This document shows positions 29,525 through 37,570 of a stretch of DNA of 43,712 bases, in pieces. The notes beneath the pieces are model-generated. The model saw nothing but the letters and a program-made list of their open reading frames with translations, did no database searches and was not told the DNA's origin. Within the stretch, counting starts at the first letter, position 1. Each line of letters opens with the position of its first letter. Location: NCBI GenBank assembly GCA_016190375.1, contig JACPQR010000054.1, forward strand, positions 1-43,712. Reading direction: 5' to 3'. This stretch comes from Deltaproteobacteria bacterium. Its GTDB lineage: Bacteria > Myxococcota_A > Polyangia > JACPQR01. A program made the translations under genes and the position numbers.

Positions 29525-29654
29525 ATCGATGCGGCGCGCCGCTATCGTGACATACGTCGATTCTAGCTGGACAACGCGCTTGGGGAGAGCGAGGAGGAAG
29601 TGCTCGAGGCGGCCGAGCCGCTCCTCCGGCAGTGCAGGAAGGCCGCGGTCGGTT
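29504..29654 (+). pseudogene. Possible gene fragment cut at the paralog B stop codon
   Basis: From the ATG at 29504 the frame reads MHYQSLAIDAARRYRDIRRF and stops at a TAG (29564-29566). It then continues in the same frame as LDNALGESEEEVLEAAEPLL and RQCRKAAVG, a helical, protein-like sequence. It ends against the stop codon of the convergent Cys-rich lipoprotein (29655). It may be the 5' part of a gene with one nonsense change. No family is recognised, so this is tentative. Confidence 0.3.
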
Positions 29655-30854
29655 CTAGCACTCGTCTGGCGGAACGCCGCAGCTTCCCACGGGCTCCTGG
29701 TTGTCCATGTCGAGGTCGAGATCCCACATGTCCTGCACGCACAGGCCGATCCGGATCCCGCAGTCCTCGCCGGCGGGATTGAACCAGAGGTCGGGCGGCA
29801 TGATGATCACGCCGTCTGCGTCCGGGTCGCTGACCTGGCCGTCCCAGTACCCGCCGGCGTAGTGCCACTCGTAGTCGCGCGCGTGCTCTCCGCCTGGCTC
29901 GCAACCCTCGGGGATCGAGGTCTCCCGGCAGGTCCCCCAGCGGTTCTCTCCGTTCCTTTCCTCGCACTCCTGCGTCCCCCAGGAGCCGTACATGGGCTCG
30001 TCGCAGTACCGCTCCATGTCGGGGACGCACGTGCAGGAGCCGCCCGGCTCCGCGCTGACGCACTGCAGGAAGTCCTCACCCCAGGCGCAGTCCCAGTCCT
30101 CGTCGTCGCTCGGGCGGTCGCCGTCGGCGTTCTCGCAGACGATCACCGCACCGTTCGCCTGGCAGTCCCACACGCCGTCGGGCTCGGAAAACTCGTCGCC
30201 GATGCAGATGTCCGACTCCCCTTCGGCGTAGCAGTCCCAGTCGCCGTCATCCGGGCGTTCCGGGTCGCGGTTGACGCAGGTCGTGCGTCCATCTGCCCCG
30301 AGCACGCAGTCCCATCCGATCTGTTCCACCTGCCCGGCTGACTCGCAATAGCGGGTGGTCGCGTACCCCTCGTACCAGCACTCCCACGAGACGCCCGGTT
30401 GGCGATCCGGCAGGTCGTCCGGCTCGACTGGACGTGAGCACTCGACCTCGTCGTCCCGATCCTGGCAGTCCCAATCGTCCCAGCTCCCGGCGAACGGGTG
30501 ATCGTCGCGCTTGCCGGTGCAGACGATCCGTTCCTCGCCCCGGTAGACGCAGCTCCAGCTTCCGGTGCCGCCATCGTCGGGAATCGGCGGGTTGGCCTGC
30601 CAGCAGCTCCAGCCGCCCGAGTCGGTCTCGGTGCACTGCCAGTACGCGCCGCAGTGGCAGGGACAGAGATCGGGATCGCAGCACCAGTAGGGGTCATCGG
30701 CGCCGCCCGAGCCCTCGCCGCCGCCCCAGCCTTCGCCGCACTCGTCGCCCGGATCGTAGTCGTCATCGTCGTCGTCGTCGTCGTGCGAGAGCCAGCACGA
30801 CGGCAGGCAGACGAGCCCCATCGAAAGGGCGAGCGCGGTCGACCTGAAGAGCAT
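29655..30854 (-). CDS. Cys-rich lipoprotein with W-x-C repeats (paralog B)
   Basis: 399 residues from an ATG at 30854, preceded by a strong ribosome site (GGAGGG, minus strand). The signal peptide ends in LPSC. A run of eight Asp follows, then a Cys-rich module (CCDPDLCPCHCGAYWQC). Repeats of W-x-C-x(5-9)-C come next (WDCVLGADGRTTC, WDCYAEGESDIC, WDCQANGAVIVC). The C-terminal module (CEPGGEHARDYEWHYAGGYW, DPDADGV, EDCGIRIG, WDLDLDMD) is shared with paralog A at 155-1342. Its leader contains three adjacent hairpins. It is probably a disulfide-stabilised surface protein; binding partner and role are unknown. Confidence 0.88.
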   Translation of the reverse strand: MLFRSTALALSMGLVCLPSCWLSHDDDDDDDDYDPGDECGEGWGGGEGSGGADDPYWCCDPDLCPCHCGAYWQCTETDSGGWSCWQANPPIPDDGGTGSWSCVYRGEERIVCTGKRDDHPFAGSWDDWDCQDRDDEVECSRPVEPDDLPDRQPGVSWECWYEGYATTRYCESAGQVEQIGWDCVLGADGRTTCVNRDPERPDDGDWDCYAEGESDICIGDEFSEPDGVWDCQANGAVIVCENADGDRPSDDEDWDCAWGEDFLQCVSAEPGGSCTCVPDMERYCDEPMYGSWGTQECEERNGENRWGTCRETSIPEGCEPGGEHARDYEWHYAGGYWDGQVSDPDADGVIIMPPDLWFNPAGEDCGIRIGLCVQDMWDLDLDMDNQEPVGSCGVPPDEC

Positions 30855-30927
30855 CGCGTCCCTCCGGCGCACGACCCCTGCGACCCACGTGCCGGTGCCC
30901 GAGCCGCCCGCTCCGTCCCGCTCGTGG

Positions 30928-30972
30928 CCTTTCCCGGCGGGAAAGGGGCGGTAGCCCCGGGTCTTCCGACCC
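30928..30972 (-). ncRNA. Cluster of three adjacent hairpins in the paralog B leader
   Basis: On the plus-strand numbering: 30928-30946 is an inverted repeat with 9-bp arms (cctttcccg / cgggaaagg), 30945-30958 is ggggc-ggta-gcccc, and 30959-30972 is gggtc-ttcc-gaccc. They adjoin with almost no spacer. Read as minus-strand RNA, upstream of the lipoprotein gene, the last forms a 5-bp stem with a GGAA (GNRA-type) loop, and the middle one ends in GGGGCUACCGCCCC. Such a compact array suggests a structured leader RNA. A c-di-GMP riboswitch was considered, but its GCAAA core was not found. Confidence 0.4.
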
Positions 30973-31088
30973 CGCCGCAGAGCCGGAAGTGCGCTGCCCT
31001 CTTCCCGAGATCGCCGGAGACGGGGAATCTCGATGAGTGCTCGCACTGGGAGGACGCGGGCGTGAGCTGCGATCCGTAGCCCACGCCC

Positions 31089-31451
31089 TCAGGGAAGGCG
31101 AAGCCCCAGGGAGCGCCACACCGCGCGCACCGACTTGTCCGAGGAGTAGATCCGGCAGCCCGAGGCGAACGCAGCCAGGATGATCTGTGCGTCGGCCCAG
31201 CCGACACCCGAGGCCCGGAAGCTCCGCCGGTGGCGTTCGACGAAGAAGCGGGTCTCGGCGGCCGCGGGGCTGGGCACGACAGGCAACCGGGCGAGCAGCT
31301 CGTGGAGGTCGGTCGGCATTCCGGAGCCGAGCAACAGCTCACCCATCACCACGTCGCAGGTGACGGCGCGGCTCGAGCGGAGAAAGCCGATCAGGCGCGG
31401 ATCCGACCTCCGCAGATGGTCGACCCATGCATTGGTGTCGACGAGAATCAC
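31089..31451 (-). CDS. vapC: VapC-type PIN-domain toxin
   Basis: 120-residue PIN-domain endoribonuclease of a type II toxin-antitoxin system; VapC toxins usually cleave tRNA or rRNA. The acidic metal-binding residues are present: D5 (MILVDTNAW), E38 (VMGELL), D87 (GWADAQI) and D105 (YSSDKS). The ATG at 31451 overlaps the antitoxin stop by four bases, the usual VapBC arrangement. It appears intact. Confidence 0.93.
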   Translation of the reverse strand: MILVDTNAWVDHLRRSDPRLIGFLRSSRAVTCDVVMGELLLGSGMPTDLHELLARLPVVPSPAAAETRFFVERHRRSFRASGVGWADAQIILAAFASGCRIYSSDKSVRAVWRSLGLRLP

Positions 31452-31654
31452 CGCATCCCGCGCGGTCTCCGCTTCGGACGACCTGCGTGCGGCGCGGCTC
31501 CGCCGAGGGCAGCCAATCGAATCGAGGCGTCACGGGCGAGCAGCGCGCGGAGCCCCTCCTCGATCACGGCCGTCCTCGTCCAGCCGGGATGCCGTCGCAT
31601 CAGCTCCTCCACGAGCTGGGCATCCAGGTTGACCGTCGTACGAATCGTATTCAT
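31448..31654 (-). CDS. vapB: VapB-type antitoxin
   Basis: 68-residue partner of the PIN toxin. The N-terminal MNTIRTTVNLDAQLVEELM fits the ribbon-helix-helix-like N terminus of VapB antitoxins (R-T-T-V-x-L-D), which binds DNA and autoregulates the operon. The C-terminal part would neutralise the toxin. On the minus strand a -10-like taatat (31666-31661) lies six bases before its ATG, so the mRNA is probably leaderless. Confidence 0.9.
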   Translation of the reverse strand: MNTIRTTVNLDAQLVEELMRRHPGWTRTAVIEEGLRALLARDASIRLAALGGAAPHAGRPKRRPRGMR

Positions 31655-31677
31655 GCAAACATATTACCGGTATGCAT
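31653..31677. promoter_or_regulatory. Shared operator/promoter region of two divergent toxin-antitoxin loci
   Basis: Only 17 bases separate the vapB start from the first ATG of the RelE-like frame. The stretch holds the perfect palindrome taccggta (31665-31672), the inverted pair atgca (31653-31657) and tgcat (31673-31677), and an AT-rich -10 (taatat, minus strand). Such a site could bind VapB or the Phd-type antitoxin. Confidence 0.4.
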
Positions 31678-32037
31678 CCCCGATGCAATCCGGGATCGGC
31701 ATCGAGCCCAGGCGGAGCTCCGCTCAGCGGATCTGCGGCAGGGCGATCTCGACCGGGACCGGCGTTCCTCCGGCCAGCGGAACCAGCAGGCGGCGCGCCT
31801 CGAAGTCGTCTCGTGCGGCGAAGGAGCAGCGCAGTCCGGGTGGAGGGTCCGGGCGCTTGGAGACCACTGCGGGAGCCGGCTGCGATCGCCGAAGCATGGG
31901 AGCTGCGCTGCGGTCCTGGAGACAGGTTCCGCATCTTCTATCGTGCCGACTTGCGGGCGCGGGAAGTCCGCGTCCTGGCCGTTGGAGTCAAGAAGGGGAA
32001 TCGGCTGTTCATCGGCCGCGAGGAATTTGACCTATGA
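31672..32037 (+). CDS. RelE/ParE-type toxin, N terminus uncertain
   Basis: The frame runs from an ATG at 31672 (121 residues), but only the C-terminal half looks like a toxin. RPLREPAAIAEAWELR, then DRFRIFYRA and VRVLAVGVKKGNRLFIGREE match RelE-superfamily proteins of the type K-x-L-R-x-N-P-x-A-x-WELRVG-x-FRVFY. The first 60 residues (Gly/Ser/Pro-rich) do not fit the family in this or either other frame. The true start may lie within, or the gene may be damaged by a frameshift. The stop overlaps the antitoxin start (ATGA at 32034-32037), giving a toxin-first operon. Confidence 0.65.
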   Translation: MHPRCNPGSASSPGGAPLSGSAAGRSRPGPAFLRPAEPAGGAPRSRLVRRRSSAVRVEGPGAWRPLREPAAIAEAWELRCGPGDRFRIFYRADLRAREVRVLAVGVKKGNRLFIGREEFDL

Positions 32038-32336
32038 AGATTGCACCGGTCGCCGACGTGAAGACGCACTTCAGCAAGTTCCTGGACGAGTGCCGGCGCC
32101 AGCCCGTCGTCGTGACGCGCAGCGGGCGCCCGGCCGCAATCCTCGTGCCGGTGGCGGACGATGACGACCTGGAGAGACTCGTCCTCGCCTGCTCACCGCG
32201 CTTCAGGCGTCTGATGGAGGAGGCGGACGAACGAGCGCGCTCGGGCGAGGGCGTCGAGCACGAGGCCTTCCGGCGTGGCGTGGAGGCCGCTCCACGCCCG
32301 CAGCGCCCGGCGGCTCGGCGACGGAAGCGCCGGTAG
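32034..32336 (+). CDS. Phd/YefM-type antitoxin
   Basis: 100 residues. The first 45 (MKIAPVADVKTHFSKFLDEC, then PVVVTRSGRPAAILVPV) are typical of Phd/YefM DNA-binding antitoxins. The C-terminal half is acidic and then strongly basic (PAARRRKRR), a tail not usual for the family. It follows a RelE-type toxin gene with a four-base overlap, so the order is toxin then antitoxin, the reverse of most RelBE loci. Confidence 0.88.
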   Translation: MKIAPVADVKTHFSKFLDECRRQPVVVTRSGRPAAILVPVADDDDLERLVLACSPRFRRLMEEADERARSGEGVEHEAFRRGVEAAPRPQRPAARRRKRR

Positions 32337-32359
32337 GCTGACGCCCGCGGCTCAGGCTC

Positions 32360-34153
32360 TCAGGGCCCGGCCGGCACCGGAGCCGCGGGCGCGCGCAACG
32401 TCACGACCTCGATGTGGCCCGCGCGGATCCCCGCGACCGCGTCGCCGGACGGCGACATCGCGATCGCTCGTACCTCCGACCATGGGCCTCCGACGCTGGC
32501 GGCGGGCAGGAGCGCCCAGTGGTCGCCATCGCGGACCCACAGCCCGGCGGCGCTTCCCAGCGCCTGCCGGCGGCCCCCGGCCCCGAGCGGCGAGCCGGGC
32601 GGCAGCTCCGTTGGCGGTGTGAGGTCGTGCGGTCGGCCCCCGGGCTCGCCGTGGTCGTCGACTGGCACCTCGCGGAGCTTCGGTCCGTCGAGGACCACGA
32701 GACCCCCGGGCGCGCGCCAACCGAGGATGTCGAGGTCGGCGCGCGGCCCTGGAAACACTTGATGAGGGGCGGCCGAGGCCGAGTCGGGGACGGCGGCGCC
32801 GTGCTCGCATCCCGGATGACCCGCCGGCAACCCGTCGGATGCGATGGGTATCGTCGAGAAGTCCCCCTCCGTCGCGAGCGAGGCGACGTGCCCGGTGCAG
32901 ATGCGGGCGATGCCGAGCACGAGGCGGCGTCCGTCCGGTGACAGCACGCGATCTTCGAACGGCTCGCCCGGCGCGCTCTGGCCGCTGGAGACGAAGTACG
33001 TGAAGGGCGGTGTGCTCGCCACCGCGATCCGGTCGTCGTCGAGGAATCGCAGGGAGCGCCTCAAAGGCGGGCTCGCGCCCGTCTGCACGGCCGGACCGAT
33101 CGTGTGGGTCGGCTCGAGGACGAGATCGACGCGCGACGCGAGCTTGCGCTCGAGCGCGGACCGGCCCTCCTCGCCGAGCGCGATTCCCTGCATCTCGAGG
33201 GCGCCCATGGCCTCTCGGGCCTCGGGGATCCGACCCGCCTCGACCAGGGCGCCGACGAGCACCGAGATCGCGCGACCCGCGGCGCGCGAGGGCCGACATT
33301 CGCGCGCCGGCCCGCCGCCGAGCCACAGATGTCCGCCATCGATCTGCCCGCCGCACAGGAGCGCCCGGAGGTCGATCAGCGTTCGAGCGCGCGAGATCGC
33401 GTCGGGCGCGCGCCGCGCGGGAACGAGGGGCGCGAGCGAGCGCTCGGGCGTCGCCGGATCGACCGAGGGCCCGGCGGCGCGGTCGAGGTACACGATCTCG
33501 GCGGCCGCGCCCCGCAGGCCCACCGACAACGTGCCATCGACCTGCCCATCGCCGTCCCGGTCCGAGGCCGCGATCGACACGCGAGCCTCGCCGTCCGCCC
33601 GGGCGGCGAAGCGAAAGCGCGGTGGCGGCCCGACCTCACCGATGGCCGCGAACGACCTCGGCCCGTCGGGGCAGCGCATCCGCGTCCACAGGGAGAAGGC
33701 GGCCGGGGCCTCGAGCCGAAGCCTCGTCTCATCGAGCGTGCACCCGCCTGCAAGCTCTTCCGGGAGCGGCTCCGCGCCGACCGCCGCGAGCTCGGATCCA
33801 TCGCGCCGGTACGCGACGAGCTTCAACCCCGCCGCGACCCCCGCATCTCCCTCGCGCTCCGTCGTCTCCTCGACCAGGATCAGCGCGTCATCGTCGCCGT
33901 CGCCATCGACGTCGGCCTCGAGCCACGCGCGCGCCGCTGAGCCCAGCCTCACCTCCGCGCCACCGAGGGTCAGCACCGTGCGCGCCCCGGCAAGATCGGT
34001 GACCGCATCGACCGGCGTGAAGTCGGCGGCGGCGTCCGAGTGCCTCGTGGCGACCCGACCGTCGGGCCGGCCGCCGTCGCGCTCCCACGGCGGCAGCTCG
34101 TCGTCCCCGCAGCAGCCGGCGGCGAGGACGATCAAGAGGACCCGGGCGGGCAT
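32360..34153 (-). CDS. Lipoprotein of unknown function with FG-GAP-like calcium loops
   Basis: 597 residues from an ATG at 34153. The signal peptide is short with lipobox LAAGC. Two calcium-loop motifs are seen, DVDGDGDDDALIL near residue 82 and DRDGDGQVDGTL near 200. A few WD/propeller-like segments occur towards the end (RSLRFLDDDRIAVAS, EVRAIAMSPSGDAVAGI). A central region (RIPEAREAMGALEMQGIALG) is TPR-like. No enzyme motif is recognised. The pattern fits an envelope-anchored protein that combines a propeller with a helical part. It has a -10-like taagct eight bases before the start (minus strand). Confidence 0.82.
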   Translation of the reverse strand: MPARVLLIVLAAGCCGDDELPPWERDGGRPDGRVATRHSDAAADFTPVDAVTDLAGARTVLTLGGAEVRLGSAARAWLEADVDGDGDDDALILVEETTEREGDAGVAAGLKLVAYRRDGSELAAVGAEPLPEELAGGCTLDETRLRLEAPAAFSLWTRMRCPDGPRSFAAIGEVGPPPRFRFAARADGEARVSIAASDRDGDGQVDGTLSVGLRGAAAEIVYLDRAAGPSVDPATPERSLAPLVPARRAPDAISRARTLIDLRALLCGGQIDGGHLWLGGGPARECRPSRAAGRAISVLVGALVEAGRIPEAREAMGALEMQGIALGEEGRSALERKLASRVDLVLEPTHTIGPAVQTGASPPLRRSLRFLDDDRIAVASTPPFTYFVSSGQSAPGEPFEDRVLSPDGRRLVLGIARICTGHVASLATEGDFSTIPIASDGLPAGHPGCEHGAAVPDSASAAPHQVFPGPRADLDILGWRAPGGLVVLDGPKLREVPVDDHGEPGGRPHDLTPPTELPPGSPLGAGGRRQALGSAAGLWVRDGDHWALLPAASVGGPWSEVRAIAMSPSGDAVAGIRAGHIEVVTLRAPAAPVPAGP

Positions 34154-34235
34154 GAGCCGCTAGCTTACCGCAGGTGACGGATGGCCGTGACGCCACCGCC
34201 GGGCTGCCGGCGCACGTGATACGCTTCGCCCGAAG

Positions 34236-35963
34236 ATGCGCGAGGGGTGCGTCATCCGAGCGGCGGCGGTCTTCTGCCTTCCCGCATTGCTCGCGTGCCC
34301 GTCATCGCTCGGCCCCGGACCGCCGGCGCACCGGAACGATGCGGGCCAAGACGCCGGACCCGATCCGTGCGACGGCGTGCAGTGCCCGGGCGGCCAGGTC
34401 TGCTCGGCGGGCGCATGCATCCGGCTCGATCAATGTGAAGGCATCGACTGCGCGGAGGAGGGCACGGTCTGCAGCTACGGCTCGTGCGTGAGCCGGCACC
34501 TCGACGAGGATGGCGACGGCTCGCCCGCGTCCGACGACTGCGACGACCGCGACTCCACGGTCGCGGCCGGCTCGGTACGATCGTGCGAGACCTCCTGCGC
34601 CGAGGGGCTCTCCACGTGCATCGGGGGCGAGTGGCAGGATTGCTCGGCTCCGACCGAGTGCGACTGCGAGCCGGGCGAAGAGCGCGTCGAGGCTTGCGGG
34701 AGCTGTGGAGAAGCGACGCGGGCATGTGGCGAGGGCGGGGCGTGGGGCGCGCTCGGACCTTGCGGCGGCGAGAGCGAGTGCCCCGAAGGCGCGACGGGCG
34801 TCAGGCCGTGCGACGTCGGAGGCGACTGCAGCAACCAGAGCCGCCTGTGCGGCCCGGACTGCCGCTGGGGCGAGTGGGGGTCCTGCGAAGAGGAGACCCA
34901 GTGCGACCCGCGTGCGATCGACGTGCAGGAGTGCGGGATGTGCGGCTCGCACCAGCGAAGCTGCGGCGCAGGCTGCCTCTGGGGCGCGTTCGACGACTGC
35001 GTTGGCGAGGGGGAGTGCCAGGCAGGAGCGCGGCAGCTCGAGGACTGCGGCGACTGCGGAACCCGGATCCGCGAGTGCAGCTCGAGCTGCGTCTGGAGCG
35101 AGTGGGGAAGCTGCGGAGGCGAGGGACCCTGCACGCCGGGCGATCTGGGGTCGCAGACGTGCGGCAACTGCGGGTCGCAGTCCCGCACCTGTACCGCCTC
35201 GTGCACCTGGGGCTCGTGGGAAACCTGCACCGGACAGGGAATCTGCCAGGCCGGGGAGCAGGGCTCGCGAGCTTGCGGCGACTGCGGCGGAGGCTTGCAG
35301 ACGAGGACCTGCACCGCTGACTGCATGTGGGGGATGTACGGGACCTGCGACGCCGCTCAGTGCGGCGCGCTCGAGGAGCCGAGGGACTGCGGCATCGGAG
35401 GCCAGGGCGGTGCGGGTTGCGGCACCCAGACCCGGAGCTGCGCAGGGACCTGCATCTGGACCGTCTGGGGGGCCTGCGAGAAAGAACCGGCGCGGGAGAA
35501 CGACTGCGATGACGGCAATCTCTGCACGGACGACGCCTGTGGCGATCAGGGCAACTGCTCCAGCACGAACGCCTGCGAGGGAGACACGCCCGTCTGCTGC
35601 GGCGCTGCCACCGGATGTCGCGAATGCTGTGGCAACGACGCGACCACCTGCCCGGGCTCGCCCGGGACGTGCCGCGACTGGGCGTGCGGCGCGGGATCCT
35701 GCGTGACGGTGAACGGGCCGAACGGGACCGACCCGGAGCTCGAGTGCAACGGTCGAGGGGGCCTGGACATCTGCTGCAACGGCATCTGCCGCGAATGCTG
35801 CGGCGCCGACACCTCGACCTGCGGGCTCACGCAGACGTGCCACACGTGGGTCTGCCAGGCGGGCGTGTGCGTCGACACGCTCAGGCCCAACGGCTACGAC
35901 GACTGTGCGCTCGAGGGCACGACCTGCTGCGACGGGAGATGCGCGATGATCTGCGGCTCCTGA
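34236..35963 (+). CDS. Cys-rich lipoprotein with thrombospondin type-1-like repeats
   Basis: 575 residues from an ATG at 34236, with lipobox LLAC. After a Cys-rich EGF-like start (CDGVQCPGGQVCSAGACI) there are about seven units of 40-50 residues of the form CGxCGxQxRxC-x3-C-x-WGxWxxC-x-GEGxC-x-x-G, for example CGNCGSQSRTC with CTWGSWETC. The W-x-x-W-x-x-C pattern with CG...R-C recalls thrombospondin type-1 repeats, known in eukaryotic adhesion proteins and a few bacterial surface proteins. The C-terminal 130 residues have more Cys pairs (CCGAATGCRECC, CNGICRECC). There are about 80 Cys in total. A secreted, disulfide-rich adhesin is inferred. It is divergent from the preceding lipoprotein, 82 bases apart. 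Confidence 0.85.
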   Translation: MREGCVIRAAAVFCLPALLACPSSLGPGPPAHRNDAGQDAGPDPCDGVQCPGGQVCSAGACIRLDQCEGIDCAEEGTVCSYGSCVSRHLDEDGDGSPASDDCDDRDSTVAAGSVRSCETSCAEGLSTCIGGEWQDCSAPTECDCEPGEERVEACGSCGEATRACGEGGAWGALGPCGGESECPEGATGVRPCDVGGDCSNQSRLCGPDCRWGEWGSCEEETQCDPRAIDVQECGMCGSHQRSCGAGCLWGAFDDCVGEGECQAGARQLEDCGDCGTRIRECSSSCVWSEWGSCGGEGPCTPGDLGSQTCGNCGSQSRTCTASCTWGSWETCTGQGICQAGEQGSRACGDCGGGLQTRTCTADCMWGMYGTCDAAQCGALEEPRDCGIGGQGGAGCGTQTRSCAGTCIWTVWGACEKEPARENDCDDGNLCTDDACGDQGNCSSTNACEGDTPVCCGAATGCRECCGNDATTCPGSPGTCRDWACGAGSCVTVNGPNGTDPELECNGRGGLDICCNGICRECCGADTSTCGLTQTCHTWVCQAGVCVDTLRPNGYDDCALEGTTCCDGRCAMICGS

Positions 35964-35986
35964 TTGTTCGCACTCGAACTCTCCCT

Positions 35987-36016
35987 TTGACACCCATTCG
36001 TCGGCGCTTCTATCCT
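35987..36016 (+). promoter_or_regulatory. Sigma70-type promoter of the envelope hydrolase operon
   Basis: A perfect ttgaca (35987-35992) is followed after 18 bases by tatcct (36011-36016). The ATG at 36052 follows with ggggag upstream of it. This is the best-matching promoter in the window. Confidence 0.6.
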
Positions 36017-36051
36017 CGGACCGCGTCACTCTCCGGGGAGCTGCCCAACAG

Positions 36052-37566
36052 ATGCGCCTATCAGCCGTCCCGCTCGCCCTCTCGCTGCTCGTCCATTCGC
36101 TGCCGGCCGCCGCCGAGGAGGGGCACGTCACATTCGAGGCCCCCGGGCGATACGCCCACCGGGCGGAGCTCCTCTCCGAGATTCCGCTGGTCGCGCCCAT
36201 CGACGGCGTGCCCGCCGACCTCGGCCAGGAGCTCTTCGGCTACCACTGGCTGAGGTTGACGCCTCGCCTGAACTGGTCCGAGAAGATCATCTTCACGGGT
36301 CAGATCGACCTGCTTCGCGGCGCCGTCTGGGGCGACACCGCCGACGAGGTCTCCGCCGACGACTCGGGTCGCGACGACCTCGAGGGCTACAAGAAGGTCC
36401 AGCCGCGCTGGCTCTTCGCCGAGCTGCGGGGGCCGCTCGGGCAGCTCACGTTCGGGCAGACGGGGTCGCAGTGGGGCCTGGGGATCCTGGCGAACGACGG
36501 CACCCACGAGAGCCTCTTCGGCGATCCGCTCTACGGCGACATCGTCGAGCGGATCCTCTATCGCACGCCCCCGATCGCGATCGTTCCGCTCGAGTCCGCG
36601 CTCGTCCTCGCGGCGGGCGGCGACCTCGTCTACCGCGACAACACGGCGGACGTCGAGGAGGGCGACGCGGCGGCCCAGGGCGTCCTCGCGGCGGTCCTCG
36701 TCAACGAGAGCGAGGGCCGGCAGAACCAGATCGGGACCTACGCCGTGTATCGGCAGCAGACCAACGAGATGGGCGACGACCTCCGGATCGTGGCGGTGGA
36801 CCTCTTCTTCAAGCACGAGACGGGCCTGCCCGGCGCCTCCGAGTCGGCCAAGGCCTCGATGGCGTTCGAGGGCGTGCTCGTGGCGGGCGAGTCGACGTTC
36901 CTGCGCTCGATCGACCGCGCGGAGCAGGACGTCCTGCAGGGCGGACTCGCGTTCATCCTCGGGGCCGAGACGCGCCGGCTCCAGGCGGGCATCGAGTTCG
37001 GCTGGGCGTCGGGCGACGCCGACACGCTCGACGACACGGTCTCGCGCTTCGCCTTCGATCCGGATCACAACGTGGGCCTCGTGCTCTTCGACGAGGTCAT
37101 GGCCTGGCAGACCGCGCGCTCGGCAACGCTGGGCGCGAACCCGGAGGTCGCCGGCCGCCCGTCGCGCGGGATCGGGCTACTGGCGACCAACGGCGCGGTC
37201 TCGGGAACGATGTACGTGAACCCGACCGCCCGACTGCGGCTCACGCCCCGCTTCGACGTTCGCGCGGGGCTGCTCATCGCGCAGGCCACGAGCGACGTCG
37301 TCGATCCCTTCCACCAAAAGATGTCCGGCTCCCCGCAGAACTACAGGGGTGGCCCTGCCGGCGCGCGGGATCTCGGCGTCGAGCTCGACGCGGGCCTGCG
37401 CTGGGAGCGGCCGCTCCAGCCTCCGCGAAGGAACTGGGGCGGCGTGACGCTCGTGGCGGGGCTCGAGGGAGGCGTGCTCCTGCCGGGCCACGCCTTCGAC
37501 GACGCCGAGGGCAATCGGATGGATCCGGTGGGAATGGGGCGCCTGCGCCTCGGGCTCGAGTGGTGA
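36052..37566 (+). CDS. Outer-membrane-type protein of unknown function
   Basis: 504 residues. The signal peptide ends near PAAAEEG. The mature part alternates hydrophobic and polar residues and has many amphipathic strands with aromatic ends. It finishes in RLRLGLEW, a C-terminal aromatic residue as in outer-membrane beta-barrels. Inner segments such as GQTGSQWGLGILANDG and ALVLAAGGDLVYRDN support a barrel or porin-like fold. I cannot assign a substrate. It is first in a plus-strand run of four genes, with only 4 bases before the next start, and is likely cotranscribed with the hydrolase lipoprotein. Confidence 0.8.
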   Translation: MRLSAVPLALSLLVHSLPAAAEEGHVTFEAPGRYAHRAELLSEIPLVAPIDGVPADLGQELFGYHWLRLTPRLNWSEKIIFTGQIDLLRGAVWGDTADEVSADDSGRDDLEGYKKVQPRWLFAELRGPLGQLTFGQTGSQWGLGILANDGTHESLFGDPLYGDIVERILYRTPPIAIVPLESALVLAAGGDLVYRDNTADVEEGDAAAQGVLAAVLVNESEGRQNQIGTYAVYRQQTNEMGDDLRIVAVDLFFKHETGLPGASESAKASMAFEGVLVAGESTFLRSIDRAEQDVLQGGLAFILGAETRRLQAGIEFGWASGDADTLDDTVSRFAFDPDHNVGLVLFDEVMAWQTARSATLGANPEVAGRPSRGIGLLATNGAVSGTMYVNPTARLRLTPRFDVRAGLLIAQATSDVVDPFHQKMSGSPQNYRGGPAGARDLGVELDAGLRWERPLQPPRRNWGGVTLVAGLEGGVLLPGHAFDDAEGNRMDPVGMGRLRLGLEW

Positions 37567-37570
37567 CGCC

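Noticed and set aside
30920..31045. Possible c-di-GMP (GEMM) riboswitch
   Set aside because: The GGGGCUACCG part resembles the 3' side of that aptamer, but the GCAAA core segments and the three-helix arrangement were not found on either strand.
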